A stretch of 64,000 nucleotides of DNA from Bryopsis sp. KO-2023. Its lineage: Eukaryota; Chlorophyta; Ulvophyceae; Bryopsidales; Bryopsidaceae. The notes under the pieces were generated by a model that worked only from the letters and a program-made list of their open reading frames with translations, did not search any database and was not told the DNA's origin. The stretch covers positions 4,340,001 to 4,404,000 of the forward strand of contig BSYQ01000011.1 in the NCBI GenBank assembly GCA_030272585.1, read 5' to 3'. Shown piece by piece: positions 10,680-22,394 of this stretch. Position numbers and translations under genes: made by a program. Within the stretch, counting starts at the first letter, position 1. Each line of letters opens with the position of its first letter.

Positions 10680-13501
10680 CTACTTACGAGGTCGAGTTCT
10701 GGTGGTTCGTTTAGGAGGAGGAGGTGGAGGTGGATCGAAAATGTAAGAGCACAGTTCCTCGTTGGCATCAGGGTTGATATATTCTATGCTGTTCACGCTG
10801 TCCGGCCCATCTTCTCCTCCGCTTTTGATCCAGTCGGCAAAATCACGGACGGCGGTATAAACACCTGAATGGTTTGAAAAGAAGGAGAAATAAACAACGA
10901 AATTTAAGAAACGTACAGATCCAAGGATGCACAGGAGGACCACATATAATTTATTTGCCAACAGGGCTACATGCAACCGTGCTACTGTTTCACCATTTTT
11001 CCGACATTTCACAGTGGGCATGAAAAAACACACATTGAAATGATGCCAAAATGGAGTCCATTTCCTCACAGAAATCATGGCTTCCCTTTCATATGTTCTT
11101 TTTATTTTTATTTTTTTGGGAAAAGAGGGGGGGGGGGGGGTAATGCATAAACAAGTGACCAAACAGATAGTTGGTAGCTTTCTTGAACAAACATAGAAGT
11201 CATTGTAATTCTAACAAAGGATTTCCATCTATTATTTGCAGAGTAGGCAGGCTGGGTAGGTTTTTACATATTAAAGAGTTGAAAAAAGGATATTCAGGCA
11301 GGAAATAAATAAAAGTTCAGCTGAAAAGGAAAAGCAAGAAATACCAGGAGCTGTGAAGGCATCCTCTGAGCCGCATCCCAGGCCAAAAGAGACCAAACCC
11401 AAAAGTTTGTCGTCTTTTCCACATCCGGTTTCAATGTTGTCCTCCACATAGATCAACGGGCCACCAGAATCACCTTCAATAAAAGTGCAAGGAAAAAAAA
11501 AAGTCAAAAACAGCCGAAATACTTTGCGACAAAAATTGAGCATTCCTTGCCTTCCACCAAAAATACGTCTTATTGTCAATTCATTTGTCATTGATAATTT
11601 TTCCCAAAACTATTTTTCCAGTTCCAATTTTTCCCCCTCTTTGCATATGAACCCCAGTTTCTGGAACAGCTTCTGTAAGTAATTATCATTCTCATTTTTC
11701 AGTTATATTTTTGTAAACTTTTTGGGGAAAAACAGGGTATACGGAATGCAACCACACAAAGAATTGTGCTAAGTCTCAGAGCACACATTTAACACACCCC
11801 GGCAGGCATCAGCGTTATCCGTCTCAGCACAGATAACAGAGTCCAGGAAATCGCATGTCTCCTGATCCGGACGCCGTCCACACTGATCTTTATATTCCTC
11901 CTCGCAAAATTCATGATCCGTCATCTATTCAAAAACACCGCACAATCTAATTGTGGAAAGTAACCTCTGCACTTTTCGCTTCGATGTCAGACTCACAACA
12001 CAGAAGACTTCAGACATTCAATTTGTCCCCATTGATAACTCTTCTTTCAAGATTCTTTTTCTAATTTGAGCCCATGTCGACCCCCCCCATCATGCAAATC
12101 AGTGTCAAAGCAATACAGTTCATTCACATTGGAATTTCAATTGCTTTCACTCACAAAGATGTCCAACTCTTGCAGCGTTATCGCCTTTTCACCAGTTTCT
12201 GTCAATCCAAACCCCATGGTTCTGTAGTACAGGTCGAAGTCATAGGGGCCTTCCCACAATTGCACTGGGGTTTTCGTAGAACTGCCAGCCAGCTTTATTA
12301 TGGCTATGTCATACCCGTCTTGATATCGAACGGGATTGAACCTTTTGTGAATGATGGTCGCACAACTCTCAAGAATCTGCAATTATGAAAACCAAAAAGT
12401 TAATTTATCAGCCAGCATGAAGATCTGAGTAAAAACTTGTGGAGAGTATTGAAAAGTAAAATGAAACAAATAACAGGCAAAAGGAAATAGAATTCAGTCC
12501 AAAATTTTTCACGTTTCGTGGGAAATAGATAGAAAGTCAAGCCAGTGATGGAATTGCAGAAATGATCGAATTCTATACAGTTGAAAATTATTCCATCCTG
12601 GCATCTTTTACTGGATGAAACAGATAAATATAACCTTTTTTTTTTAATTCTTCACCTCAGAATCTTGATCGTTGAAAGTCCGGGTACTTCCGATTTCGAG
12701 GTTCGGGTATTGATAAGTTCCCTCCATTTGGTGATGCACGCAGTGGGCTGCGGTCAGCACCGTATTTTCATCGATCAGCACGCCGCCGCAGAACTGTTCG
12801 TTCTGAAAACCTTGCAGCAGTTTCACCATGTAAGGATACCGCCCGGAAATCGCGTCTTGGCCGTTCTGCCAAAACCAAAAAACCAAAAAAAACCGGTTTC
12901 GTGTCCGCTGACAAGAAAGGAAATGATCGGGGAAGACAATAATACATCAATATACGTATGTGTACAACGAAGGGGGAAGGGGGGGAGGAGAGCCAGCATG
13001 AAAATCTGAAATCTGAAGTTCCAACAGAAATGAAATTAGATATTGATTGTGACCTTAGCATGTGGAATCAAGTCAGGTCCAGAGAAAACAAGGAGACTGT
13101 CCAAGAAATACACCAAAAAAAACTACATGAAAGGGGAAAAGATAAACTCCGCTCACGAGGAGGTTCTACATTTGGCCATATCAAAAGAGTATGCAGTGTG
13201 TTTGGATCGACTCACCGCAATTTTCCCTCGCGTCAGGGTTGGGTTGTTTGTGGGACATGTTTTGCCATGGCCTGCGATCGAACAAATATCGGCTTAAAAA
13301 GAATGCGTTTCTTTTGTCAGCTACACAAATCCATCATTTTGCAGCGGTGAGTCCAAACAGAATTCAGTTTCTACCGATCCACTGCGGTTATCGTTTCGTT
13401 TCTCTGTCTCAAATCGCTCCGCCCGCGGCCGTGATTGTTTTTTCACCTAGTCGAAAACATGCCGCGAGCAACAACAGCACACGCACTTGCAGCCGCCACA
13501 T
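10680..13501 (-). CDS. Secreted trypsin-like serine protease (S1 family)
   Basis: Cleaves peptide bonds after Arg/Lys, probably outside the cell or in a secretory compartment. Seven exons, all in phase: 13447-13501, 13216-13271, 12656-12865, 12155-12376, 11798-11924, 11345-11473 and 10680-10864 (327 residues). Exon 1 encodes a signal peptide (MWRLQVRVLLLLAACF). Then come a short propeptide with Cys, the activation-type junction GKIANGQDA, catalytic His in TAAHC, Asp in DIAIIKL and Ser in GDSGGP. The residue equivalent to chymotrypsin 189 is Asp (DACRGDSGGP), as in trypsin. PGVYTAVRDFADWI closes the domain, followed by an acidic stretch and a Pro-rich basic tail. The final codons overlap a good donor (gtaagtag), so a further 3' exon is possible. 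The serpin gene lies just upstream on the same strand. Confidence 0.92.
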
Positions 13502-14783
13502 GATCGATCGATCGATCAAAGATTCAAACAGCAAAGCAACGGAGGGGACAAAAAATGGAAGAATCAAGAAAGGACGCCGCCTCTTCGTGAGACGGTTCGA
13601 TCGAGCGCCCCGGTAGCGACCCGAACTGAAAAAGGGGAGGGGGGACTGTTGGTGCTGTGTGAGAGGAAAACAAACCAGCGTGTCGCTCGATCAAGTTTTA
13701 TGGAAGGGGGGTCGGATCATTACGTCCCTTCTCATCCAAGGAGTAGCGTCATCTTTTCTTGGGTCGACAGGAAAGTCAGAAATCATTCAGCCATGTGGGT
13801 TTGGTGTTGGATGGAATGTAAAACGCGTGTTTCTGTTGGACGCACGGAGGGGCTCTCCAAAAAAGGAGAATGGTGGGCACTTTTTGCTGTGGTACGGTTT
13901 TTTTTGGAGTTTACTTCATTATCATTGATCTTTTTAGTCAGACTTGATTTGGGCCATAATAAGAGAGGTGGTAAGGATGTTTGATGGAATTTTTGTTGAA
14001 GTCTCGTGTTAGGTGCTGTTCAGTAAGTTACTGCAACACTGTTTCCTTGCACGATCAGATGTAGAAGGCTGGAGAGTTGGGTCTAAGGAAATTAGCATTA
14101 TTAACTGTTTACATCACTTTCTCAGTTCTCAATTCGATGAGCTGCATTTTATTCATTGTACCATCCACCCACAACTATCCCCTTTCCCCAAAAAAAACAA
14201 AACAAAACAGGCTTTTTTTAAGAGCCTAACACCTGCACTGGATGTACATATCCATTAAAAGACACTGCTAGTTCCGAATCTCAATTCTACCTGCTCCATA
14301 ATGGGGCGATCACCTTCAAAAACCTTTTTTTTTTTTTTTTCTATCCTCGTTATTCTCTCAAATTTTTGGATCATAAGAATGGGGAATGTTTTATTCAGAT
14401 AGGAAAAACAGCATTCCATCGAATTCCACAAGCCAAAATCAACCCACGCAGTTGAAGCAGATGTTTTTTTGAGTCGTGTTGGCTGCATCCATAATCAAAT
14501 GCCTCTGCAACAAGGTGAAAACACTGTTTTTTCATCAGGTATTATTGAAAGATATAATAATATTTATTATTGCAAGGTTGCAGTACAGATGGATTGATTT
14601 AAACACACTTCAAGATTTTTTTTGCCAGATTCCACCATCCAAAATCACAGACGGAGATACGGTGTCAAATTAAGAAATTTAGACATGGCATGAAAGATTC
14701 ATCCAGCAGCCTTAACTATATATCATTTCCCACATGGAATCATACATGAATCTCTGTACCTGGATCTCCAAACAGTCCCTTGA
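13502..14783. other. Spacer between serpin and trypsin genes
   Basis: Promoter region for the trypsin gene and 3' flank of the serpin. An 18-bp palindrome made of gatc/atcg repeats (13501-13518) touches the trypsin start codon. The rest is G-runs and A/T tracts; the long plus-strand open frame here shows no protein-like features. Confidence 0.45.
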
Positions 14784-17686
14784 TTAGAACGATGTGACAG
14801 TCCCTTGGAAGAAAACGTCGCCGGCCTTGGTATCCACGATAAAGAAAAGGAAGGGGTGGTCTGCCACAAACTGAGGGGGTGGCGGACCAACAGGAAGCGA
14901 AGTTCTGACAATGCCAATGGCAGTTGCAGCTGCTGCTTCGGTACCCTGCAAAACAAACGCACAACACAAAAGTGATTGAAAAATCAAGCGATTTCCTTCT
15001 ATTTGTGCCAGAGCATTTTCCTGAAAGTAAAATTTTTCTCACGGCCATCTGGATTGATAAATTTTCCACCCACCTCTTCATCCACAATGATTTTAGCTCT
15101 GTGAACCACGTCTGAAACGGACAAGGAGCCGACATCGGAAAGCCCGCTCAAATCAGCTTGCCCCGAGAATGCGGCTTTCACTCCCAAAGCCATCAAGTAG
15201 TTTTTCAACATTTTCATTGACTGCTCCAACTCCCACTTGGGAATTTTTACCAACGCGAATTTTGTCGGGGTGAGGTTTTTGAAAAGGTTGAGCGATGAGG
15301 TCAGCCCAGCTTCGGCTTTGGAAAAGCCGCCATCCGTATTGGGCAGCAGAATGAACATTGAAAATCGATCACCTTCGTAAGGCAATTGCAACATCTACAA
15401 CCAAAACAACACACCAATATCCAGCAGAACTTCAGAGTCGGGGACTTGATAATTTCTTCTGGCAAATGACCCCCTCAAATTTCACCCGATATTCTCGTCA
15501 GCATTTTTTCTCATTGATGCGATTTACAGATAGTTATACACTTTTGTTAAATTGAAGTTTAATTTTTTATATTTTTTTAACCATATGTATTACACTCATT
15601 CCCACAGTTTCAGCCTCAACGCAACAGGAAAATAAAAATAAAAGTTTGATCGATAGACTGCTTTTTTACTCAAGGAATATGCAGTGCCACTAGAGGAGGG
15701 GGGAAAAAGACGAGAAAAGTAGCCAATGCACACTGAACTGAAAACTTCTTGATAAAAAAAAAGAATTTTGGGTTTTCCTTTTGGTCCCCTACCCTGCCGT
15801 CAAGCTGGGGCACATTTTTGGTAGGAAACGTTTCACCCCTGATGGACATAAAGTCAGTCATAGAGGATCCCCCTGTCCCTCGGAATTCGCTCTTTCTGGT
15901 ATCATCCTTGTTGAAAGCCTTCACCCACATGGCCTTGAAGTAAATGGCGTTCACCAACACCGCCTGTGTGCTTGGAGTAATAAAACCGCTGGGCGAAAAA
16001 AAAAAAAGTACTGAGCAATACATCGTGTGACAGTTAACAAACTGCAAAGTATTTCCAAGTCAAACATATTCACTGGAGCATCTTTGTTTTTCGGAGCCTG
16101 TGTAGAATATCCATTCCAGGAATGAGAATATTTGTTTAGTGACACGTTTAGGTCGACTGAATTTACGTGGATATGTGTTCAAATACATCCAATTTGCAAC
16201 CAGTTCTCAAACTTTGTGGGTGGGTGGATTGGTGTGTTTGGGTGGAGGGGGGGTCTTCCACTTTCTGCTCACTCTGGAATTAAGTCCTTGATGAGGCCCC
16301 GAGTGAGCATGTCGACAAAATCATTGATTTCATCTTTGGAGGCCATTGCATTGGCGAAATCCACCACTCGGAAAGCATCAGTACCAACAGCTGTCCTGTA
16401 GGAATCCAGGACTCTAAACCCATCATCAATATACGCTCGATTTGCAATGTTCACGGTGGGTCCGCTGGAGGGGGTCGCATTTCCCCCAAACCTTCTTGCC
16501 GTTTCCAGCAGGGCTCTAGGGACGACACCGTTCTGAAGGGCAAATATGGGAAAGAATTTTCACACAGCACTACATCGTAATGATGACAAAGAAAGCAGCT
16601 GAACAGGAAAGAGGAAGGAGGGGGACAGCTCTCACTCTTTTTCTTCAACTCCCTGGAACACCCCTTCCCTCCATTTCCATTAATACCAAAAACACCGAAA
16701 CTATCAATCTATCCACACTTTTGTTTCCTCTCCTCTGTGTCTGTCAAGTCTAATTATCAGCCAAAATCTATTTTCCCACCTGGAATCCGAATGCCTGCTC
16801 AATCTCTGTCCTGGTAGCCCCCTTGGTTCCAAAATACAACAGCGAAAATGCCGAGGAAATGCTGAAAGGGGAAAACACCACATTCTCTGCTGGCATTCCT
16901 TTTCTCAATTCCCTCAGCACATCGAACCCAAAGTCGTTCACAGCCGCCGAGGTCGACCCCACCGGAGCCGGAGTGGGGGGCAAAACTGGGGAAGGAACAG
17001 GCACTGGAACGATGGGCCGAGGAGGGGTGAGAATTGGCTTCGGTGGTGTAGGCCCTGTTGTTCGAAATGCAAAACATAAAAGGAATTACTGCAACATGTG
17101 ATGTGAAGTGAGTATGACTAATCAGGTGAGTGGATGGGTGAGGAGACAAGTGTTTAAAAAAAGGGACCAGCAATTCGTGCATGTGTCACTTCATTCATGG
17201 AACTGTTTGCTTCTGGGATGATTTCTGTTTTTATGTATTGCATCCAGGGTCGAAAGCCACTAAACCCACCCACTGTGGAAATAAGCAATACGGATACAAC
17301 ATAAAAACAATTTTCTTGTCTGCTAGGGATGCCTCTGTTACTTCCATATCAACAAATGCCCAAATCAAAGCCATTGAAGGGAATAAAGTGCCGCTGTAGA
17401 GAGAGCAGCTTTCAAGGAATATGTTTCATGCAGCACGTTTGAATTTGAAAAAAAAAACAAGTGTTTTCTTCGTACCTGCCATTGGTGGGGCAACTGGTCG
17501 GAGTGAAGGAAATTGTTCGAAGACAAAGTCAGGGAAACTGACTGGAGGATTTTGATTGGGAAAATTGACAAATCCCGGTATCCCTTTGAATGGATTCTGG
17601 AGCAAGACCCGGCCCTGACAAACTTGCGCTATCATGAGAGCAAATATAATTATTTTGGACATTGTGGTTCTCATAGCAAGCTCCAT
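14784..17686 (-). CDS. Secreted inhibitory serpin
   Basis: Serine/cysteine protease inhibitor of the serpin fold. Six exons in phase: 17476-17686, 16780-17054, 16273-16532, 15793-15988, 15074-15394 and 14784-14945 (474 residues). The N-terminus has a signal peptide (MSKIIIFALMIAQVCQG), then about 90 residues rich in Pro and Val. The serpin body follows: VVFSPFSISSAFSLLYFGTKG, INDFVDMLTRGLIKDLIP, TQAVLVNAIYFKAMW, LPYEGDRFSMFILLP and DVVHRAKIIVDEE. The reactive-loop hinge reads EEGTEAAAATA, small residues throughout, which marks inhibitory members. The loop continues IGIVRTSLP; the scissile bond cannot be fixed by eye, but Arg is the only basic residue near it. The C-terminus FLFFIVDTKAGDVFFQGTV fits strands 4B/5B. 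The trypsin gene follows on the same strand, 1.3 kb away. Confidence 0.94.
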
Positions 17687-18272
17687 TTCTGGAAAACAAA
17701 AAACAAGGAAATTATGTTTGTACTGCGCTTGGAGCGAGGGGTGTATCCATTGAAAGGGGCTGGGTTGCTTTGTTCAGGATTTGGACGCTCTCAATTTTGA
17801 AAATCTGATTGGAAAAACTGGACCTTTCTTTTCACTTTCATTCTCAGTGAAAATAAGAAAAATAAAGAGAAATATAAAAAGGCAAGAGTAGCACCCCAGC
17901 AGAAAGTGTCCTTTAAATTGATTCGCTCAAATCTTTCTCAGAGCGGAAGATTTCCCCATGTTGTCCTCCGATCAGCCGAAAACGAATCGGCCAGTGCCCC
18001 ATTCAGCAATAGACTATCCATATACATAAAAGAAACCGCTTCCCACCTGGAATTCGCACGCTCTGTGATTTCGATAGAAAAAAACAAGCGATGTTTAGCG
18101 ATCTGGTTTTCGTTTTTAAGCGTTTTCAACCTCTTTTGCAGGGAGGGAACGCGCGAACTCACAACGGAATTCTACTGTGAAAAAGTACACGATTGTACAA
18201 AACGATGCGCTGGCAATCCAGTGCAGTCTGATTCGACCACCAATCAATCAGTCATTTCGTATGCCCCACTCC
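17687..18272. other. Spacer upstream of serpin
   Basis: Contains the serpin 5' flank and ends at the transposon target site. No gene is supported. Confidence 0.45.
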
Positions 18273-19244
18273 CCCATGGCCAGGCGTCTTTAATTGAGGA
18301 CACTGTCCTCATTGTCCTCATTCTGGTATTTGAGGACACATTGTGAGGCTTATTTGAGGGTTGTGTGAGTGCAGCGGGGAAAAACGGCGCTAAAACGACA
18401 AAAAAGCGAGCATAAGTATCATTGAGCGCAAGGCGATTTATCTGATCAACTCGCGCGCTTTCACAGGAGTGCAAAGTGACCCACTTCGTCCCGTTACATA
18501 TTATAATCCACTCAAAATATCCCAAATTCTCGATGTAACACTATAGCTAGCTAGCTGCCACCCAAAATTTCATCTCGAAACCACCCCAGTCACCCAAAAC
18601 ACGTTCTTTCACCAAACTACAAGGCTTTAGCGAAGGCCACAAGGGCTTCACACTGCTTGGCATGCATCACGCCTTCAAGAGAAAAATCACTGAGCCTACT
18701 ACAGAACTGTAGTCGGGCTATTGATCAACTGGGAGTTTTCGGGCTAATTAGAGCCACATGGTTGACTTTCCCGATGTCCGACATAGAGTGTGGATAAAGG
18801 GCGCTATTGGGATTGTATCGAGGACCGTATTTTGACTTGTGTAAGACATTGACGCTCGATAGAGCTTGTGACTCCGACCACTCCTCCCACACGACTTGAC
18901 TCCTCTCATAAACAAAGGGACCCTCTACAAGAACTCATCTCGACGGTAGTTCATTAGGGAGAAATCTGCCTCAACGGGAGAGGTTGTTGGCATTACCGTT
19001 GCAATTCCGGCCGCAAAGAGTTGCAATCATGGTGATGCAAAACGAGACGAAACAATCGTGACCTTGAGCCCGTAGAGGACGGAGTACCATTCATTCTAAG
19101 GGTGCTCACGCTGGGGTTTCTTCCTTGGGGGCATTGTTCGACAATGGAGACAGTGGAGATGGTAAACAAGTAGCGTATTTGAAGAGTGTCGACCACATTC
19201 GTTCACTTCATTTGTGATGGACGAATGTCGTCGACAGCCTTCAA

Positions 19245-22004
19245 TAATAGGGGGGATAAATCTACTATTGATTTTGTTATTGTTTCGCGTTCTATTTGGG
19301 GGTTATTGCCGACCCTGTTTATCCCCACATTGGTTCCTTTTGAATCGGATCATCGACCGGTTAGGGTTTCTTTGTCGAATGTCCCGGTGGGCAGGGTTCG
19401 TTCTCAAAAGCCGAGGTGTTTTTGGAATGTGGCAATGTCGGGGTTTTTTCGTACTTCTTTTTCACGCCACACCCCTTCTTTACTAAGGGTGTTTTCGTCT
19501 TCCATGGATCTCGATAGTATGGCGGATCAAATTCTTGCTGCCATTCGTTCTTCTATCCCAGCGTTTGCTTGGAAGATGCCTTCTCAAAGAATTTTTTCTC
19601 GATTTCAATGGTTCGATTCGGAATGTTATTCTCTTCGTGCGCGGGTTTGGCGGGCATATAGATCGGACAAGCATGGGTCTGAGTATAAACAGTTGAGGTC
19701 AAATTATCAAAAATTGTGTTCAGGGAAAAAATCTGATTTTCAGAAGACATACGGGGATCGTTTGTTAGGCCTATATCATAGTGATCGTAAGGCGTTTTTT
19801 TCCCATTTTCGACCAAAGTCTTTGGTTGAACCGGACTGGGTTTCTATGGACGATTGGGTCAGTTTTTATTCCTCTTTGTTTTCCCCTAAGGACCATGACT
19901 CCTCATGGTCTCTTAGTTCTTTTTTTGAGCATACTTCGGTGCAGGATACCAGTATTTTGGAGCATGCCATTACATTGGAGGAAGTGTTGGGGGCAATTAT
20001 GCGGTTACGACGTCATGCAGCTCCAGGACTGGATGAGTTACCAACGGCCCTCTTTAAAGATGCCAAGGATTGTCTCATTGGGATTTTGGCAGGTTTTTAC
20101 CAGGTGTGTTGGGATCGTAAGCAATTCCCCAGGGGCTGGTTAACAGGGATTCTACGGCCTTTTTACAAGGGTAAGGGTAATCGTGCTGTCCCTGAATTTT
20201 ACAGGCCCATAGTCCTGACGTCTCCTCTATATAAGATTTTTTCTTATATATTATTGGGTCGCATGGAGGTTGTAGATTGTCGTGTCGGTTTACGTTCAGA
20301 TTTGCAGGCGGGATTTCATGTAGATTTTTCTCCAAATGATCATCTTTTTCTTTTTTGGTTGTTTTGGTTTCATTCTAAGGACCAGCGTCTGCCCTTTTTT
20401 ATTTTATGGTTGGATTTTCGAAAGGCGTACGATTCGGTGCAACATAGGCGTTTGTGGGAGACTCTTTATTGTTTTCGTTTTTCAAAAGCCTATGTGGAGA
20501 TGTGGCAGTATTTATACGAACATTCTTCTTTCGTTATAAAGGCATCAGTAGGGACTTCGGTACCGATACCTCTTCGGGCCGGGGTTTTACAAGGTTGTCC
20601 AGCAAGTCCTTCTTTATATAGTCTGTATCAGGAGCCACTCCAAGATTTATTGAACTCGAGGATTGCTGCTCCTTCCTTGGGTGGGGAGACCATTCCATGT
20701 ATGATGTTTGCAGATGATACGGGGATACCAGGACATTGTTGGTCTGGGGTAAAGGAAGTGTTGCAGGTTTTGATTGAATGGGAACAATATTCGGGAATTG
20801 GTTTAAATTTTTCCAAAACGATTCTGATGGTTTTTTTTCAGCAGCTTATGTCTTCTTCTTTTCATTTTCATGAGCATTCTATACCAATTTCAGAGGACCA
20901 TACATATTTAGGAATTCGGTTATCATCAAGTTCTCATCATCCTTTTTTGTCGCATATTGATTATGTTTTAGCACAGTGTCGGAAAGCAATGGGGTTTGTT
21001 TTGTCGCGTCTTTTTGCTCTGAAAATTGAGGATCCAAAAGTAGCATACAATCTTTTTAAGGTGTATGTTTTGGGCAGTATAGGATATGGGTTTCCTATTT
21101 GGGGTCCATTCCTAACAGTTTCTCAGTGGCGTTTGTTGGAAGCAATTCATCTCCAGTTTATGAGAAGTATCCTCCGTTTGCCTCGATATACGCCAAAGGA
21201 GGTTCTGTACGGGGAATTAGGGTGTTATCCATTAGAATTAACACTTTGGTCGCAATTGTGCCGATATTGGAACAAGTTGGTTGGGTTATCAGTTGATCGA
21301 TTGCATGGAAGATTGTTTTGTTGGGGTTTTGATCAATATCACGCATCTCGATCTTCTTGGTTTGGGCGTATTTTGGGTTTTTTCAGACGGTTTTGGCCGG
21401 AGAAGATATTTTCTTCTACGACTTTGGTGGACATTTCGGAATTTCAGCGTCGTTATAAAGCTATGCATGCTGAACATGTTTTTGGTTCATCTGCATCTCG
21501 AGTTATATCTTGGTATCGGCATATTAAGTTTTCCCTCAGATTTGAACGGTATTTGACAACTTTAAAACCAACTTCTCTTCGGGTTTTCTTTACTCGTTTT
21601 CGTTGTGGTATTCATTTCTTGGAAGTGGAAGTGGGACGATATAATGGTGTACCAAGGGAAAACAGGATTTGTCGGTTGTGTCGGTCCGCGGTGGAAGATG
21701 AACGGCATTTTCTTTTTGAATGTCCTTTTTATTCTTCCTTTCGTTCTTTGCATTCAGATGTTTTTCGATGGGCTAATCCCAAGGATCTTTTTAGTAGGGT
21801 GCCATCGGGCAAATTAGCTTTAGTTATCAGCAAAATGGCTTCAATACGTTCAGCAGGTTTACAATCCTAAGGTTTTTGTTTTGTTTCTGTTTTTTTTTTT
21901 GTTTTTCTCTTTCTTTTCTTTCCTTTTTGTCTTTGTTCCAGCATCATAGAGGGTGATGGCTCTCTTTTGCTGTGGGTTGTAATTATGATTATGATTATGA
22001 TTAT
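19245..22004 (+). mobile_element. 5'-truncated LINE (non-LTR retrotransposon)
   Basis: Flanked by a 12-bp direct repeat, gacagccttcaa (19233-19244 and 22005-22016), and ends in four tandem attatg units, a typical LINE 3' tail. The 5' boundary falls inside the endonuclease domain, so this is a standard truncated insertion. It sits inside the hAT-like element and is therefore younger than it. Confidence 0.88.
19246..21870 (+). CDS. LINE ORF2 fragment: endonuclease end, reverse transcriptase, CCHC tail
   Basis: A single uninterrupted frame of about 870 codons. It opens with the last part of an APE-type endonuclease (IDFVIVSR and SDHRPV). The reverse transcriptase follows: ILWLDFRKAYDSV near 20400, GVLQGCPASPSL near 20585 and the catalytic FADD at 20707-20718. 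A Cys/His cluster (CRLCRSAVEDERHFLFEC, 21671-21722) lies near the C-terminus, as in Jockey/I/CR1-like clades. The missing N-terminus makes it non-autonomous, but the remaining frame shows no stop or shift, so the insertion is recent. Codons are strikingly T-rich at third positions, unlike the host genes around it. Confidence 0.88.
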   Translation, partial: NRGDKSTIDFVIVSRSIWGLLPTLFIPTLVPFESDHRPVRVSLSNVPVGRVRSQKPRCFWNVAMSGFFRTSFSRHTPSLLRVFSSSMDLDSMADQILAAIRSSIPAFAWKMPSQRIFSRFQWFDSECYSLRARVWRAYRSDKHGSEYKQLRSNYQKLCSGKKSDFQKTYGDRLLGLYHSDRKAFFSHFRPKSLVEPDWVSMDDWVSFYSSLFSPKDHDSSWSLSSFFEHTSVQDTSILEHAITLEEVLGAIMRLRRHAAPGLDELPTALFKDAKDCLIGILAGFYQVCWDRKQFPRGWLTGILRPFYKGKGNRAVPEFYRPIVLTSPLYKIFSYILLGRMEVVDCRVGLRSDLQAGFHVDFSPNDHLFLFWLFWFHSKDQRLPFFILWLDFRKAYDSVQHRRLWETLYCFRFSKAYVEMWQYLYEHSSFVIKASVGTSVPIPLRAGVLQGCPASPSLYSLYQEPLQDLLNSRIAAPSLGGETIPCMMFADDTGIPGHCWSGVKEVLQVLIEWEQYSGIGLNFSKTILMVFFQQLMSSSFHFHEHSIPISEDHTYLGIRLSSSSHHPFLSHIDYVLAQCRKAMGFVLSRLFALKIEDPKVAYNLFKVYVLGSIGYGFPIWGPFLTVSQWRLLEAIHLQFMRSILRLPRYTPKEVLYGELGCYPLELTLWSQLCRYWNKLVGLSVDRLHGRLFCWGFDQYHASRSSWFGRILGFFRRFWPEKIFSSTTLVDISEFQRRYKAMHAEHVFGSSASRVISWYRHIKFSLRFERYLTTLKPTSLRVFFTRFRCGIHFLEVEVGRYNGVPRENRICRLCRSAVEDERHFLFECPFYSSFRSLHSDVFRWANPKDLFSRVPSGKLALVISKMASIRSAGLQS

Positions 22005-22394
22005 GACAGCCTTCAAAGGCGTTCTAGTCCACAAAGGCTCCACCTATGTCTCAGCCTCAGAATGCATACCACTGAACATTCTCCTCCACTTTCATATAAC
22101 GGTCGTTTTGGTGGCTGGTGACCCCCGACGTTCGACTCAGTTTTTTCGACGCAGTATGGCGTGAGAAGTGCCCACAGAATAAAGGGACAGTTTCGAGGCC
22201 GGGCGAAACACCTTTCCTTTCCTTGTGGGTGCCCAGGGACAACAACTGTGTGAGTGGGCAGGGTCGCCTTGCCGCAAAAGGCCGTGTTTGTCTGCGGCTT
22301 ACTGGATTAATCTTTGTGAAATGAGGACAGGTCAAAGACCTTAAATGAGGACAATGTCCTCACGTGTCCTCAAATAAAGACGCCTGCCCATGGC

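Larger units (their letters stand above)
18281..22386. mobile_element. hAT-like DNA transposon, non-autonomous, interrupted by a LINE
   Basis: Terminal inverted repeats begin caggcgtctttaattgagg on the left and, read inward from the right, caggcgtctttatttgagg; 22 of the first 23 bases match. The element is flanked by a perfect 8-bp direct repeat, cccatggc (18273-18280 and 22387-22394), the target duplication length of hAT elements. Several tgaggaca/tgtcctca copies sit just inside each end, as expected for subterminal transposase-binding repeats. Without the LINE inserted at 19245-22004 the element is about 1.3 kb, and I see no transposase domain in it, so it would need a transposase supplied by another copy. 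Superfamily is inferred from the 8-bp duplication and CAGG terminus only. Confidence 0.82.

Noticed and set aside
12768-13061. Minus-strand open frame overlapping the trypsin His exon
   Set aside because: It is out of frame with the TAAHC exon, which has proper splice sites and a conserved product.
13487-13984. Plus-strand 165-codon open frame
   Set aside because: It overlaps the trypsin signal-peptide exon antisense, is driven by G-rich sequence and has no domain-like features.
19186-19244. 5' extension of the LINE frame
   Set aside because: It lies left of the 12-bp target duplication, so it belongs to the outer element and is open only by chance.
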